A stretch of 64,000 bases of DNA from Symbiodinium natans. Its lineage: Eukaryota > Sar > Dinophyceae > Suessiales > Symbiodiniaceae. Made by a program: the position numbers and the translations under genes. The notes under the pieces are model-generated. The model made no database searches. It worked only from the letters and a program-made list of their open reading frames with translations, and had not been told where the DNA came from. The DNA lies in contig CAJNDS010002218.1 in the NCBI GenBank assembly GCA_905221605.1, positions 132,501 through 196,500 on the forward strand, written 5' to 3'. This document shows, one piece after another, positions 10,332-21,470 of this stretch (its first letter is position 1; the number at the start of each line of letters is the position of its first letter).

Positions 10332-10391
10332 CTTGGGGCGGGGGGGGAGCTTTAAAACAGAACCATGGAAGGGTGAGAGTCGGACGACCGA

Positions 10392-10690
10392 GGGGTTTAG
10401 GGTTTAGGGTTTAGGGTTTAGGGTTTAGGGTTTAGGGTTTAGGGTTTAAGGTTTAGGGTTCAGGACTTCGGGTTTAGAGCTTAGGGTTTAGGGTGTAGGG
10501 TTTCGGTTCTAGCATACACACCCCATCCAAGCACACCTCGGCAACTTCTTACTCTGCTGCCCCAAGGGTTTAGGGTTTAGGGTTTAGGGTTTAGGGTTTA
10601 GGGTTTAGGGTTTAGGGTTTAGGGTTTAGGGTTTAGGGTTTAGGGTTTAGGGTTTAGGGTTTACGGTTTAGGGTTTAGGGTTTAGGGTTC
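10392..10690. repeat. Two TTTAGGG arrays
   Basis: Separated by about 50 bp of unassigned sequence. Confidence 0.9.
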
Positions 10691-10794
10691 CAAGGTGCTG
10701 AAGAACTTCTGACTTCGCAGCAGCGCCATCAGCGTGGTGCCGGTCATGCTCGCGGCCGCCGCGCTCGCGCCCTTGGGCGGCACCAAGGCCACAC
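10691..10794 (-). CDS. Exon, unknown product
   Basis: CTCAG|GTGTGG acceptor; reads VALVPPKGASAAAAS then TGTTLMALLRSQKFF. A GA donor next to the array is likely. Confidence 0.6.
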
Positions 10795-10859
10795 CTGAGG
10801 GTTGACGGGGAAGGAACTTCGATTTCTGTTCGCTGCCATGATGGGTTTTTGGCCATCTG

Positions 10860-10938
10860 GGCCATTAGGGTTTACGTATAAGGCTTATATGTTACTAATA
10901 AAGAGAAAGGCAAGAAAGACTGAGAGAGAGAGCGAGAA

Positions 10939-10969
<31 letters not shown>

Positions 10970-11235
10970 CAGAGAGATCTGTACTTAAAAAGGGTCACTG
11001 AACGCAAGTTCCGCCTTAACCTTACAAGCTCCTAACAGGGAATCAGGGAACTAGGACACAATTCCTAAGAAGGATATATGGAGGGATATAAAGTAGCTGG
11101 CTTTCCGAACTCCCTACAAAAAGCAACAGCAATTGAAAGCAACCAAGGGACAGGATGGCAGGATCGTCGTATTCAAGGCCTGCGTGCGTCAAGGGCTGTA
11201 GCCCCCCACACAGCCCATAAGAAGTTTAGGATAGC
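10860..11235. other. Unassigned, with (GA)n microsatellite
   Basis: GA-rich tract at 10917-10977, then about 250 bp in which I see no convincing exon. Confidence 0.6.
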
Positions 11236-11371
11236 CCTAGCCCTAAACCCTAAACCCTAAACCCTAAACCCTAAACCCTAAACCCTAAACCCTAAACCCT
11301 AAGCCCTAAACCCTTTGGAGTGAAAAAACGCCTCTTACTCAGGACTTAGGGTTCTCTGGCTCTTAGGAGAC

Positions 11372-11430
11372 CAGAGTCGTGGCCTCCGCGCTGCTTCCCG
11401 CGTAGATTCCCTGTGCCGGCAGCAAGTCGC
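11372..11430 (-). CDS. Exon, unknown product
   Basis: GDLLPAQGIYAGSSA, with donor CTG|GTCTCC. Confidence 0.5.
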
Positions 11431-11487
11431 CTCGGTTTAGGGTTTAGGGTATAGGGTTTAGGGTTTAAGGTTTAGGGTTTAGGGTTG

Positions 11488-11700
11488 GTAAGAGTGTTTT
11501 TTTTTGCGGGTGCTTTTTTGCTGTGGGTGCGGGGGCGCGTTTTTTTTTTTTGCTGCGGGTGCGGGGGCGCGTTTTTTTTTTTTTGCGGGTGCGGGGGGCG
11601 CGTTTTCTTTTTTGCTGCGGGTGCGGGGGCGCGTTTTTTTTTCTGTTGCGGGTGCCGTGGGGGCGCCTTTTTTTTTGCTGCAGGTGCGGAGCGTTTTTGC
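11488..11700. repeat. GC-rich minisatellite with poly-T
   Basis: About seven units of GCTGCGGGTGCGGGGGCGCG followed by a T-run. The same unit reappears at 13190-13450. Confidence 0.85.
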
Positions 11701-12600
11701 TGTTTTCTCCATATTTTACTATGAAAACCTTTATTTTCTCTAATTTTCAATAGGAAAACCTCTTTCTCCTCTATATTTGAATAGGAAAACCTCTTTCTTC
11801 TCTATATTTGAATATGAAAACCTCTATTTTCTCTACATTTAGCATGAAAACCTCTAGTTTTTCTAATTTCTCTATACTTCAATTCGAAAACCTCTATTTC
11901 TCTCTGTTTTATAATTAAAACCTCTATTTCTCTCTTTTTTTGTCTATATCGTCATAGATTTCCTCTTTTTATCAATGAGGAAGACATGAGAGAGGAATAC
12001 ATGAGAAACTTGTTCTCTGCGTTATCTCAATATGTGACTTGCAATTAAAAGTGTTTTTGTTCCTCTTGTCCTAATTTTAATAGGAAGCCCATTATTTTCT
12101 CTGTCTCTGAATGGGCAAACCTCCATTGTCTTAACATTTGAACATGAAAACCTCTATTCTCTATATTTCAATATCAAGACCTCTACATTTTAATATGAAA
12201 ACACTTTGTATTTTCGCCATATTTTCGTATGAAAGCCTCTATTTCCTCTATATTGTCATAGGAAGCATCTAATTTCTCTATATTGTATAGCGAAAACCTC
12301 GATTGTTCTATAGTTTCTTATGTTGTCAGTATTTTCAGACTTCTTCTCTTTATTTCACGAGGAAGACATGAGAGAGGAATACATGAAAAGCTAATTCTCG
12401 ATATTGTCATAAGAGTACATGCATTATCTCTATTTGTGACTCGTAGACAACAAGTGTTTTTGTTCATGTCTCATAACACAAGCTCTATTTTCTCGATTCT
12501 TTACTAAGAAGACGTTTATATCTCTATTTTTAAATGGAAAACTCAACTTCCACCATAAGGTCTGAATTTTCGTAGGAAAGCAAGCATATCTTCCCTCTTT
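11700..12600. repeat. AT-rich degenerate tandem repeat
   Basis: Roughly 28-35 bp units built on GAAAACCTCTATTTTCTCTA, about 25 diverged copies. Composition is far more AT-rich than the rest of the window. No coding frame. Confidence 0.8.
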
Positions 12601-13110
12601 CTTCAGGGGGTTGGGGGCTGCGCAGACCGCCGCATTTGAAAACACAATGCTCGCATCATGGGTTTGGAAGGGATTCGTAAGCTTTGAAGCAGGCTTGGCG
12701 GCTAAAAAAAAGCGGGGGGGTTGGGGGGGGCGCAGCCCCCTCCATTTGCAAACACAATGCTCGCATCATCATGGGTTTGGAAGGGATTCGTATGATTGAA
12801 GCAAGTTTGCCCGGCTAAAAAGCGCAGCCCCACCCTCCCCCCCTTTCAAGCGGGGGGGAATGCTCTCATGATGGGTTCCGAAAGGATTCATTTGCTTTGA
12901 AGCAAGCGGCATGGCTTTAAGAAGCGGGGGGGGTTGGGGGGGGCGCAGCCCCCCTCTATTTGCAAACCCAATGCTGGCATGATAGGCTTGGACAGGATTC
13001 ATATGCTGAGAAGCGACCTGGCACGATTTAAAGAGGGGGGGGGGGTCGGGCGGGGTGCAGCCCTCCCTCCACCGTTTGCGCACTGAACGCTTGCACAGTT
13101 TAAAGGAGGG
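12600..13110. repeat. About 110-bp tandem repeat
   Basis: Four to five units, each with a G-run, GCGCAGCCCCCC, TTTGCAAACACAATGCTCGC and GGATTCGTATGCTTTGAAGC. Confidence 0.8.
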
Positions 13111-13184
13111 GGGGCGTTGGGGACGGGGTTGGGGAGGAAATTGCAAAACAAATGACCTGGGGGGTGGGGAGGAAGGGGGGGGGG

Positions 13185-13520
13185 GGGGGGGGGGCGTTTT
13201 TTTTGCTGCAGGTGCGCGTTTTTTTTTGCTGCGGGTGCGGGGGCGCGTTTTTTTCTTTTGCTGCGGGTGCGGGGCGACACGCGCCAGGTCACTCACTCAC
13301 TGGGGGGGTGGGGAGGAGGGGGGGGGGGGGGGGGGGGGGGCGAGGGGGGGGGGGGGGGGCGCGTTTTTTTCTTGCTGCGGGTGCGGGGGTGCGCGGTTTT
13401 TTTTTTGCGGGGCGGGGGCGCTTTTTTTTTTTGCTGCGGGTGCGGGGGCGACACGCACCAGGTCACTCACTCACCGGGGCGGCCCCCGAAAAAAGCACCC
13501 ACAGCAAAAAAGCACCCACA
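13185..13520. repeat. Second GC-rich minisatellite block with G-runs
   Basis: Same GCTGCGGGTGCGGGGGCG unit as 11488-11700, plus a duplicated CACCAGGTCACTCACTCAC segment. Mirrors the left block around the AT-rich core. Confidence 0.8.
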
Positions 13521-13615
13521 ACAAAAACAAAAACACGGGTTCCGGGTTTAGGGTTTAGGGTTTAGGGTTTAGGGTTTAGGGTTTAGGGTTTAGGGTTTAG
13601 GGTTTAGGGCTTTTC

Positions 13616-13670
13616 CCCGGCAACCGAGGCTTTTCAAATTCCAGGATCCATTTGGGCATACTGGGAAACA
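13616..13670 (-). CDS. Possible exon
   Basis: CTAG|TGTTTCCC, frame VFPSMPKWILEFEKP. Short. Confidence 0.4.
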
Positions 13671-13934
13671 CTAGGTTAGGTGGCCCCGAAACCCCAAACC
13701 CAAATGAACCGGCCGGAAGCCCTTGAACCTCGAGACAATACGGCCTAAAACCCTAAAACCAACCACTAAACCCTAAAAGCCTTGCGAGCCTAAAACTTTT
13801 AAACCCTAAAACCCCAAAACGCCCTAAGCCCTAAACTCCTGAACCTCAAACCCTACACCTAAACCCTAAACCCTAAACCCTAAACCCTAAACCCTAAACC
13901 CCAAACCCTAAACCCCAAACCCTAAACCCTAAAC

Positions 13935-14058
13935 CCCAGCACTGGAGGATCCCAGTCGCTCAGCTTCACGGCCACGTTGGAGGCGCAGAGCACGGAGAGA
14001 GGGGCGGCCGGGGGCGCCTCGGGAATTGGAGAACCAGCGTCCCCGATATTCTCTTCCC
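13935..14058 (-). CDS. Exon with start of an FN3-like domain
   Basis: Reads SPIPEAPPAAPLSVL, then CASNVAVKLSDWDPP. The P-x-aP-x2-L-x-V ... v-x-L-x-W-x-PP pattern is the A-B strand signature of fibronectin type III. Acceptor CTTTAG|GG and donor GGG|GTTTAG both come from telomere-type repeats. Confidence 0.7.
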
Positions 14059-14059
14059 C

Positions 14060-14430
14060 TAAAGCCCCCAAAGCCCTAGAGCCCCTGGAGTGCCCCTAGA
14101 GCCCCCAAGAGCCCCTAGAGCCCCTAAAGCCCCTAAAGCCCCTAAAGCCCCTAAAGCCCCTAAAGCCCCTGAAGCCCCTAAAGCCCCATAAAGCCCCTAA
14201 AGCCCCCAAAGCCCTCCGCCTAAAGGCCCCTAAAGGCCCCAAAAGCGCCTAGAGTCCCGAAAGCCCGAAAAGCCTCCTGAAAAGCCCCCAAATCCCCTCC
14301 CTAAAGTTGCCCTAAACAGGCCCTAGAGCCCCAAAAGACCCCAAAAGCCCCAAAACCACTAAACCCTAAACCCTAAACCCTAAACCCTAAACCCTAAACC
14401 CTAAACCCTAAACCCTAAACCCCCCAAATG
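14060..14430. repeat. CCCCTAAAG dialect array
   Basis: A 9-mer variant (CCCCTAAAG) followed by CCCTAAA. No exon. Confidence 0.9.
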
Positions 14431-14453
14431 CCCCATATAAACCCATCCAAATC

Positions 14454-14517
14454 CTGAGTTCCGCGCCTCGGGGGCGATCTTGTTGGGCAGGCAGGTGAAA
14501 AGCTGCGCGCCGCCAGC
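14454..14517 (-). CDS. Exon, FN3-like continuation
   Basis: CAG|GCTGGC acceptor and a GA donor; AGGAQLFTCLPNKIA. Confidence 0.55.
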
Positions 14518-14715
14518 CTGGGTTTAGGTTTTAGGGTTTAGGGCTTAGGGTTTAGGGCTTAGGGCTTAGGTTTTAGGTTTCAGGTTTAGGGTTTAGGGTT
14601 TAGGGTTTAGGATCTAGGGCTTCGGGTTCGAATTTCGGGCTTAGGGTTTAGGGTGTACGGTATCGAGCTGTGGGTTTCGGGTTGAGGGCCCCCAAAGCCC
14701 CCAAAACCCCCAATT

Positions 14716-14813
14716 CCCCTCCGCTGAGGCCCCCGCGCTGCTGACCACACGGATGGCGCTCGTCCAGTTGTACGCGCTTCGGAGGCTCGGGTCCGTGTTG
14801 GTGCCTTGGTTCC
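14716..14813 (-). CDS. Exon with end of an FN3-like domain
   Basis: YNWTSAIRVVSSAGA resembles the F-G strands of FN3. CTAG|GGAACC acceptor. Confidence 0.65.
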
Positions 14814-15144
14814 CTAGACCCTACAAAGCCTACACACCACAGGAACTTTAAAAGGAGGGGCCCTTTTTCTAAAAATCCTCAACCCTTGACAGCCTAAACC
14901 CTGAACCCTAAACAGTGCAAGGAATATGCGCAGAGCCCCTCCTGCTAGCCCTTGGTTAACCCAAACCTCGCCACCCCCAAAATCCACTAAACCTCATAGA
15001 CTCACAACTCATGTGACATCTACACATCTGGAGAAACTAGGGTTTAGGGTTTAGGGTTCAGGGTTTAGGGTTTAGGGTTTCGGGTTTAGGGTTTAGGGTT
15101 TAGGGTTTAGGGTTTAGGGTCTAGGGTTTAGGAGGCTTGAAAAC

Positions 15145-15236
15145 ATGCGCCAAAAGGGATCCTGGGTGCTGTCCAGGTCTTGGACCTCTAGACTCAGAGT
15201 CGACGACTCGGCGTCCGGGGACCAGGTGCTGATTTC
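15145..15236 (-). CDS. Exon, FN3-like or related
   Basis: STWSPDAESSTLSLE, then DLDSTQDPFWRM; donor CGCAT|GTTTTC. Confidence 0.6.
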
Positions 15237-16029
15237 CTGGGCTCTGTCGGGTTTGGGGCTTAGGGCTTAGGGCTTAGGGCTTAGGGTTTAGGGTTTAGGG
15301 TTTAGGGTTTAGGGTTTAGGGTTTAGGGTTTAGGGTTTAGGGTTTAGGGTTTAGGTTTAGGGTCTAGGGTTTAGGGCTTAGGGCTCTAGAGTTGTAGGGT
15401 TTTAGGGTGTTAGGGTTTTCGGGTTTTAGGACTTAGGGTTTAGAGTTCTAGGCGTTTAGGGTTCTAGGGTGTTAGGGTTCTAGGGTTTAGGGTCCAGGGC
15501 TTTCGATGCTGATTTCCTAGTGCTTCTGGTGCGTTTTGGGTTCTTGGGGGGCACTCGGGATTGGAGTTTCGGGTTCTTGGGGTTCAGAGTTTGGGGTTGT
15601 TGGAGCTCTTAGACTCAGGGCTCTTGGGCGGTTAGGCTACATAGGGTTTGAGGACTTGTGTTTGTTTTGGGCGAGTAGGGTTTAGGGCTCCCGGTGCTAA
15701 TTTCCAAGGACTTGCCGGGACTGCGGCACAAAAAGAGTAGGGTTGACAGTGTGAGCAGGGTTGCCAGGTCTATTGCTTTTTGGGCCGAAGGGGGGGGGTG
15801 GGGGGGCGGGGGGAGAGCGGCACCCTAAGCACCCTAAGCCCTGAACCCTTAAACCCTAAAGCCTCAAGCCCTTGAGGGAACCCAATCCCCAACCCCAGAT
15901 CCCAAACCCAAAACCCAAAACCCAAAACCCAAAACCCTAAACCCTAAACCCTAAACCCTAAACCCTAAACCCTAACCCTAAACCCTAAACCCTAAACCCA
16001 AACACAAAGAAACACTGCTTTTTGGTCAC

Positions 16030-16104
16030 GTGTCCTTCACATGGCAGTTGCCACTGCTTCCGAAAGCCTTCACCTGCGTTTCTCGCAACGGCAACAACAG
16101 AGCG
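16030..16104 (-). CDS. Exon with FN3-like last strands
   Basis: Frame-filling 25 codons; RSVVAVARNAGEGFR then QWQLPCEGH. The V-x-A-x-N-x-x-G pattern is typical of FN3 F-G. Confidence 0.65.
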
Positions 16105-16469
16105 CTTCAGGGTTCCAAGGTTTTAGGGTTTAGGGTTTCGGGCTTCAGGGTTTTAGGGTTTTAGGGTTTAGGGGTTAGGGGTGTTAGGGTTTCAGGTTTA
16201 GGGATTTGGGGTTGAGAGTTTTAGGGCTTGGGGTGCTAGGGTGGGTTTTAGGGTTTTTGTTTACGGTTTAGGCTTCGGGCTTGAGGGCTGAAAGCTTTGA
16301 ATTTAGACCCTAAAACACAAGACCCACACCGTGAAGCCTCGACACCCCCCACCTCCAGAGAAAAACACAACGATAACCCGAAACCCGAAACCCGAAACCC
16401 TAAACCCTAAACCTAAACACTAAACCCTGAACCCTAAACCCTAAACCCTAAACCCTAAGAATGAGCATC

Positions 16470-16548
16470 CTAGGCACCGGCTCCAGAAACAGGGAGCCCG
16501 CCCCCGATGTTGAGCTACCCGTGATGTTGTACCCGAAGCACTGGATAC
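16470..16548 (-). CDS. Exon, unknown product
   Basis: QCFGYNITGSSTSGA, then GSLFLEPVP. ACCGAG|GTATCC acceptor. Confidence 0.55.
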
Positions 16549-16992
16549 CTCGGTGCCGGCTTTAGGGCTTAGGGTTTAGGGTTCGGGGTTTAGGGTTTAG
16601 GGTTTCGGGTTTCGGGTTTTGGGTGTACGATTTAGGGTTCAAGGCTTAGGATTTAGGCTTTAGGGTTCAAGGCTTTGGGTTTCGAGGGTTTGTGTCTTAG
16701 GGGCCATTGCACTCTGCAGGTGAGGGGTCGGCACTGGGGATTCAGGGAGGTTGGAGGTTTTAGTTTCCCTAAACCCTAAACCACAAAACCTAAACCTAAA
16801 AAAGGCTTGATGGAGGGCTTGATTTAGCCAAAAAGCTCAACCAACAGGGTTTGGGGTCAAGGGTTTGGGGTTTAGGGCTTAGGGTTTAGGTTTTAGGGTT
16901 TCGGGTTTAGGGTTTAGTGGGTAGAGGGTAGAGGGTTTAGGGTTTAGGGTTTAGGGTTTAGGGTTGCGGGTTGAGGGTACACGGTCTCAGGC

Positions 16993-17070
16993 CGAGGTGC
17001 TGGTTTCGCAGCGCCACTGCACGTCGCTGTCCACGAAAGCCGCCTCAGGCTCCTCTCCAGCGTGTAGGTA
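16993..17070 (-). CDS. Exon, unknown product
   Basis: 26 codons, TTAG|TACCTA to GC donor TCG|GCCTGA: YLHAGEEPEAAFVDS then DVQWRCETSTS. The in-frame TGA just beyond would otherwise be a stop. Confidence 0.6.
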
Positions 17071-17224
17071 CTAAGGTTTAGGGTTGAAGCGTTTTCGGGA
17101 TTAGGGTTTCGGGTTTAGGGTTCAGGGTTTAGGGTTTAGGGTTTAGGGTTTGGGGCTTAGGGGTACATAGAATTGTGAGAGGGGTTTCGGGGTTACAAAA
17201 GCACAGGGCCGTGCTCTTGGCTCA

Positions 17225-17400
17225 CAGAGTTTAGGGGGTTTAGGGGGTTTAGGGGGGTTTAGGGGGTTTAGGGGGTTTCGGGGGTTTAGGGGGTTGAGGG
17301 GGTTTAGGGGGTTTAGTGGGTTTGGGGGGTTTAAGGGGTTTAGGGGATTCAGGGGGTTCAGGGTCTAGGGTTCCGGGCTTCCAGCAGGGCTTAGGGGTGT
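17225..17400. repeat. TTTAGGGGG dialect array
   Basis: 9-mer variant of the telomere unit, about 16 copies. Confidence 0.85.
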
Positions 17401-17441
17401 CAGCCGAAGGTGTGGGTTTAGGGTGTAAGGTTTAGGGCTGC

Positions 17442-17494
17442 GTGGTTTGCTGGGACTCCTCCTGGATCAAGTTGAGGCACCGCCCCTCGTTTTC
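17442..17494 (-). CDS. Exon, unknown product
   Basis: A strong polypyrimidine tract (T9) precedes the acceptor; NEGRCLNLIQEESQQ. Confidence 0.55.
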
Positions 17495-17822
17495 CTTGGC
17501 GAACAGCAAAAAAAAACAAAAGCCTAGGCGTAAGCAAGAAGAAACCATAAATTTCTGGAACCCAATCCCTAAACCCTGAACCCTGAACCTTCGATCACCT
17601 TGAACCCTAAACCCCATGGGACCGAACATAACCCCATACAAGCCTGCATAACCGTATGTAATCCTATATAACCCTGTATGACCCTATATAAGCCTATATA
17701 ACCCTATATAACCCTATATAACCCTATATAACCCTCTGCAACCCTATATAACCCTAAACCCTCAACCCTCAACCCTCAACCCTAAACCCTAAACCCTAAA
17801 CCCTAAACCCTAAACCCTAAAC

Positions 17823-17882
17823 CTGGAGCCCAGTTTCCGGCGAGAACTTCAGGGGGACGGGGGTGGCAACGAATATCTCGGC
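17823..17882 (-). CDS. Exon ending on a telomere-supplied donor
   Basis: Exactly 20 codons from GCCAG|GCC to CAG|GTTTAGG: AEIFVATPVPLKFSP then ETGLQ. Phase 0 at both ends. The GT donor is the first telomere unit itself. Confidence 0.65.
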
Positions 17883-18034
17883 CTGGCACGTACCTCGCAA
17901 TTCTGCTAGAGTTTAGGGTGTAGGGTTAGGGTTCAAGGTTTAGGGTTTAGGGTTAGGGTTTAGGGTTTAGGGTGTGGAGTTTAGGGTCGGGGGTTTAAAG
18001 GTTTAGGGATTCGGGTTTCGGGTTTACGGTTGCT

Positions 18035-18141
18035 TTTCTGTCAAGGGCCCAGGGCCGAACAAGTCCGAGCCGCCCAGGGGAAAGGCGTCGGCTTCGAAGG
18101 GAGGTTGGTCCCCGCCACCGCTTGGCAACTGAGGGCAAGTC
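18035..18141 (-). CDS. Exon, unknown product
   Basis: GGAAAG|GACTTG acceptor; TCPQLPSGGGDQPPF then FPLGGSDLFGPGP. Confidence 0.55.
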
Positions 18142-18299
18142 CTTTCCGGGATTCGGGGCCCTAAACCCTAAACCCTAAGCCCGGACCGGCAATTCCAGTT
18201 AGGGAGCCACACACTAAACCCCAAAGGCCCTAAACCCCAGATCCCTCATCCAAAGCCTACACTAACAAAAAACTGGTTTTAGGGTTTAGGGGTTTATAG

Positions 18300-19186
18300 G
18301 GTCTAAACCCACAAGAACCCCTCAAACAATCAAATCAAACTCTTGTGCTCATGGGCGCTTGTTACCGTGAATTGATTGGCTACGTTCATTTGTCTCACGG
18401 AATCACCCTTTTGATTGGTCTTTTCCTTCACTTCTTTATCCCGGTAATTCGTATTCTCTGGTACGCCCGTGAGATAGAATTCATATTATTCATGCATTAC
18501 GGGCCCGTAGTAAAGATACGATAATAAGGCCTGCATTAATTCTATCTTCATTCTAGTAATTCCTGATGAATAATATGAAGTGAGAAGCAAACCAAAATCT
18601 CAGTTCGTTCACTCTCTTCTTATTCATGATTATAGAGGCTGTTTCTTCTTCATTTTGTAGCCGCTATAATCTCTTTAAAAAAAGTAATGCTAAAAGACTA
18701 GAAAAGAAGATCATATTCGTACTGGTTTAGAATTATTACATTCACACAGTATGTTCTGCCATTACTACTTCATTAGAAAACTCATGCATTCTTTGCACTT
18801 AAAAAAAGAATAACTTAAAGTGCGCGCAGAGAAAGAAGAGAGAAAGAAGACCGTTCGTGCATTTTATTCATTCGCTTCACTTCCTATATTATGGGGGTTC
18901 TCTATGACTTGAAGGTGATGACAGCCTTGATGGGTTTCGTTCTCTAGTTCGTGACATTAAATGCGCTTTCCGAATTTATTTTGTAAGTCTAGGCGCATTT
19001 AATAGCCCTTTTCATGGTTTTCCACAAGGTGGATAGAATCAAGAAGGAAGTGAGTGAACATGTGAACGAATGAACGCATGAAATGCATGAACGAAGAAAG
19101 GGCCTTATGAAAATATACTTATCTGGGCCCTTTATACGCACTATATTGCTATCATATAGGCGTGTTAAGGCTTCACGCGGCTCTTT
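18300..19186. other. AT-rich sequence after a gene end
   Basis: Nearly free of telomeric repeats and exons. It follows the stop codon at 19187-19189 and probably holds a 3' UTR or intergenic spacer. It includes an inverted repeat at 18479-18583. Confidence 0.55.
18479..18583. repeat. Inverted repeat
   Basis: TTCATATTATTCAT at the left faces ATGAATAATATGAA at the right, 14 of 14 complementary, with about 75 bp between. Could be a small element or a hairpin. Confidence 0.6.
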
Positions 19187-19593
19187 TCACGGAGGGACCT
19201 TGCGCTTGAAACCACGCGGCACCTTCCAAGCATGCGCCCGTCGTAGGCCAGGAAAGCCGAGCTCCTTTAGCGCCTCGGCTACGGCTTTGACGGTGAGGCC
19301 GCTGCAGTCAACGAAAGCCAGCTTTTTTAGCTTGTCCAAGACGTCACTCGTCACCACAGAGACTGTGTGTCATGATGTCCACCAGGCTGCGCTCCTGGCT
19401 GTTCTCCTGCTCCTCCTCGCGTGGCACGAAGCCGGCGCCGTCGTAGTGGATGTGGCCAGGCACGTGGCGCCAGTTGATCGAGGTGCTGCCGGTCGTTGGG
19501 TCCTTCTGCATGGAGGACACGCCAAAAACAATTGACCAGCAGCGCGTTCGCCTGCTTCTCCTTCGCTTTCCGGGCAGAGCCCAGCGTGGAAAA
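19187..19593 (-). pseudogene. Terminal coding block with two apparent +1 frameshifts and a stop
   Basis: One long coding-quality block changes frame twice: after ...KEKQANALLVNC at a T5 run (about 19,529) and after ...ERSLVDIMTH (about 19,363). Segments are FSTLGSARKAKEKQ, then TSINWRHVPGHIHYD, then LDKLKKLAFVDCSGL and KAVAEALKELGFPGL, closing KRKVPP and TGA. Removing one base at each point would give a single open frame, so these are sequence errors or a decayed gene. Only the last part looks mildly leucine-rich. Family not recognised. Confidence 0.6.
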
Positions 19594-19599
19594 CTGCGA

Positions 19600-20725
19600 G
19601 GAAGCAGCGGTTCACGGTTCAGCCAGAGTGGCCGGGGTTTGGGATTCAGGGTGGAAGGTTGAGGGGTTAGGGTTTTAGTGGGCGTGTATATCTGTTTTTC
19701 GTGCTATGTATATTTATGCTTGTATTTGTATATTCATGCGCACACACACACACACACCTAGAAGGTAAGAAGCCCACAAAGGCCGGTACAGAACCCCGTC
19801 CATCCCTCTCCCAAGGACCCCCCCCCCCGTTTTCACAGGCACCCGTTTTGCGTACGGTCCGTAGGATGCAGAATAAGTTACCACAACAGTGTTTGGGGTC
19901 CAGGCCCCCAAAAACCACCTTAGCAAAGGCCTAAGTGCATCTGAAAAGATACCCTGGGTGGGGCGACTTGTTCAAGCCGTAGGCTTCAGGACCGTCAGCC
20001 CTAAATGCTAAACCCTAAAGCCTACAGCCTTAAACCCTAAATCCTAAGCCTTAAGCCTTAAGCCCTAAGCCCTAAACCCTAAACCCTAAGCCCTAAATTT
20101 TTTAACCCTAAACCCTAAACCCTGAACCCTGAACCCTAAACCCTAAACCCTAAACCCTAAACCCTAAACCCTAAACCCTGAACCCTAAACCCTAAACCCT
20201 AAACCCTAAACCCTAAACCCTAAACCCAAACCAGCATCCCTAAGGCCCTTGCCCTAAAGCCCCGGCCTCCCAGATCTCAGAGGCTTCAGGGAGTGTTGGT
20301 TCAGGATTTAAGGTTGGTGTGTAGGGTTTAGGGTTTAGGGTTTAGGGTTTAGGGTTTAGGGTTTAGGGTTTAGGGTTTAGGGTTTAGGGTTTAGGGTTTC
20401 GGGTTTAGGGTTTAGGGTTTCGGGTTTAGGGTTTAGGGTTTAGGGTTTAGGGTTTAGGGAGTAGGGTTTAGGGTTTAGGGTCTAGGGTTACCCCTACATA
20501 ACCCCTGTGTGAGTAGGGCTAAGTTACCCCAAACTGCAAATCGTTTACTTTACAATGACTCCCCTGATCAACGGTACCTCTAAGATAGCAAATCCTCAAA
20601 CCCTAAATAATCCTAAACCCCTGATCTTGAATCCTGGACCCTACAACAGAAGCCGAAACCCTACCCCTCAGAACCCTAAATCCTAAACCCTAAACCCTAA
20701 ACCCTAAAAAAAGAAGAAGAAGAAG
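19600..20725. other. Mostly repeats, no clear exon
   Basis: Short (CA)n at 19740-19757, CCCTAAA array 20000-20226, TTTAGGG array 20315-20488, and unassigned sequence between. Confidence 0.7.
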
Positions 20726-20729
20726 GTAC

Positions 20730-20819
20730 CGAACTCGGAGTCGAAGGGTCCACCGAGACGTGATCGAATACGACTCGCAGCTGGCGAGGTTGAGCTCATA
20801 GGGTGGGAACCCGAAAAAC
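20730..20819 (-). CDS. Exon, Cys-containing beta-type
   Basis: GCAG|GTTTTT to TTCG|GTACC; FPPYELNLASCESYS then SRWTLRLRV. Confidence 0.6.
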
Positions 20820-21246
20820 CTGCAAGCTGCAGTTTAGGGTTTAGGGTTCAGGGTTTCGGGTTTAGGGGTTTAGGGTTTGGGGTTTAGGGTTTCGGGGGTG
20901 GTGGGGGTGGTGGATGTGGTGAGTTAGGGGGTGGAGTGGTGGGGTGGGTTGTGTAGGGGTAGGACGGGTGCAGGGGAGGGGTTGGGGGACCAGGGCTTTT
21001 GGTCTGGAGCTGCGCCCAAAAGCAAAACACGTCCGAGCTTCGGGGCTGGGGTTTAGGGTTTAGGGTTTCGGGTTTCAGGGTTCAGGATTCAGGGTTCAGG
21101 GTTGAAAGTTTCGGGTTTAGGGTTTAGGGCTTAGGGTTTAGGGTTTAGGGTTCAGGGTTTAGGGCTAGGGTTTAGGGAAATGTCCCAACAGTGGCCAAGG
21201 TGCGAAGGGGGCCACCCCTCATCACGCAAAGAGACTCCCCCGAAAC

Positions 21247-21297
21247 TGAAGCACGTGAAGCTCTGCTGGAAGGATGTGGGCCTCGTTCGGAGATTCC
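21247..21297 (-). CDS. Possible exon
   Basis: ESPNEAHILPAELHV with GT donor CTTCA|GTTTCG. The 5' end is undefined. Confidence 0.45.
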
Positions 21298-21470
21298 GGG
21301 AGGGTTTCGGGTTTAGGGTTAAGGGTATGAGGTTTGGGGTTTAGGGTTTAGGGTTGAGGGTTCAGGGTTCAGGGTTTAGGGTTCAGGGCTTAGGGCTTTC
21401 AGGCACCAGCATGACAACAGAAAGCAAAGGAAATGCGACACCTAAGGGGTATAAGGAGGGACTCCCTAGC

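Noticed and set aside
11472-13565. Pro/Lys/Ala-rich and Gly/Phe-rich frames
   Set aside because: Translations of the GC-rich minisatellite with poly-T; all six frames give similar artefacts.
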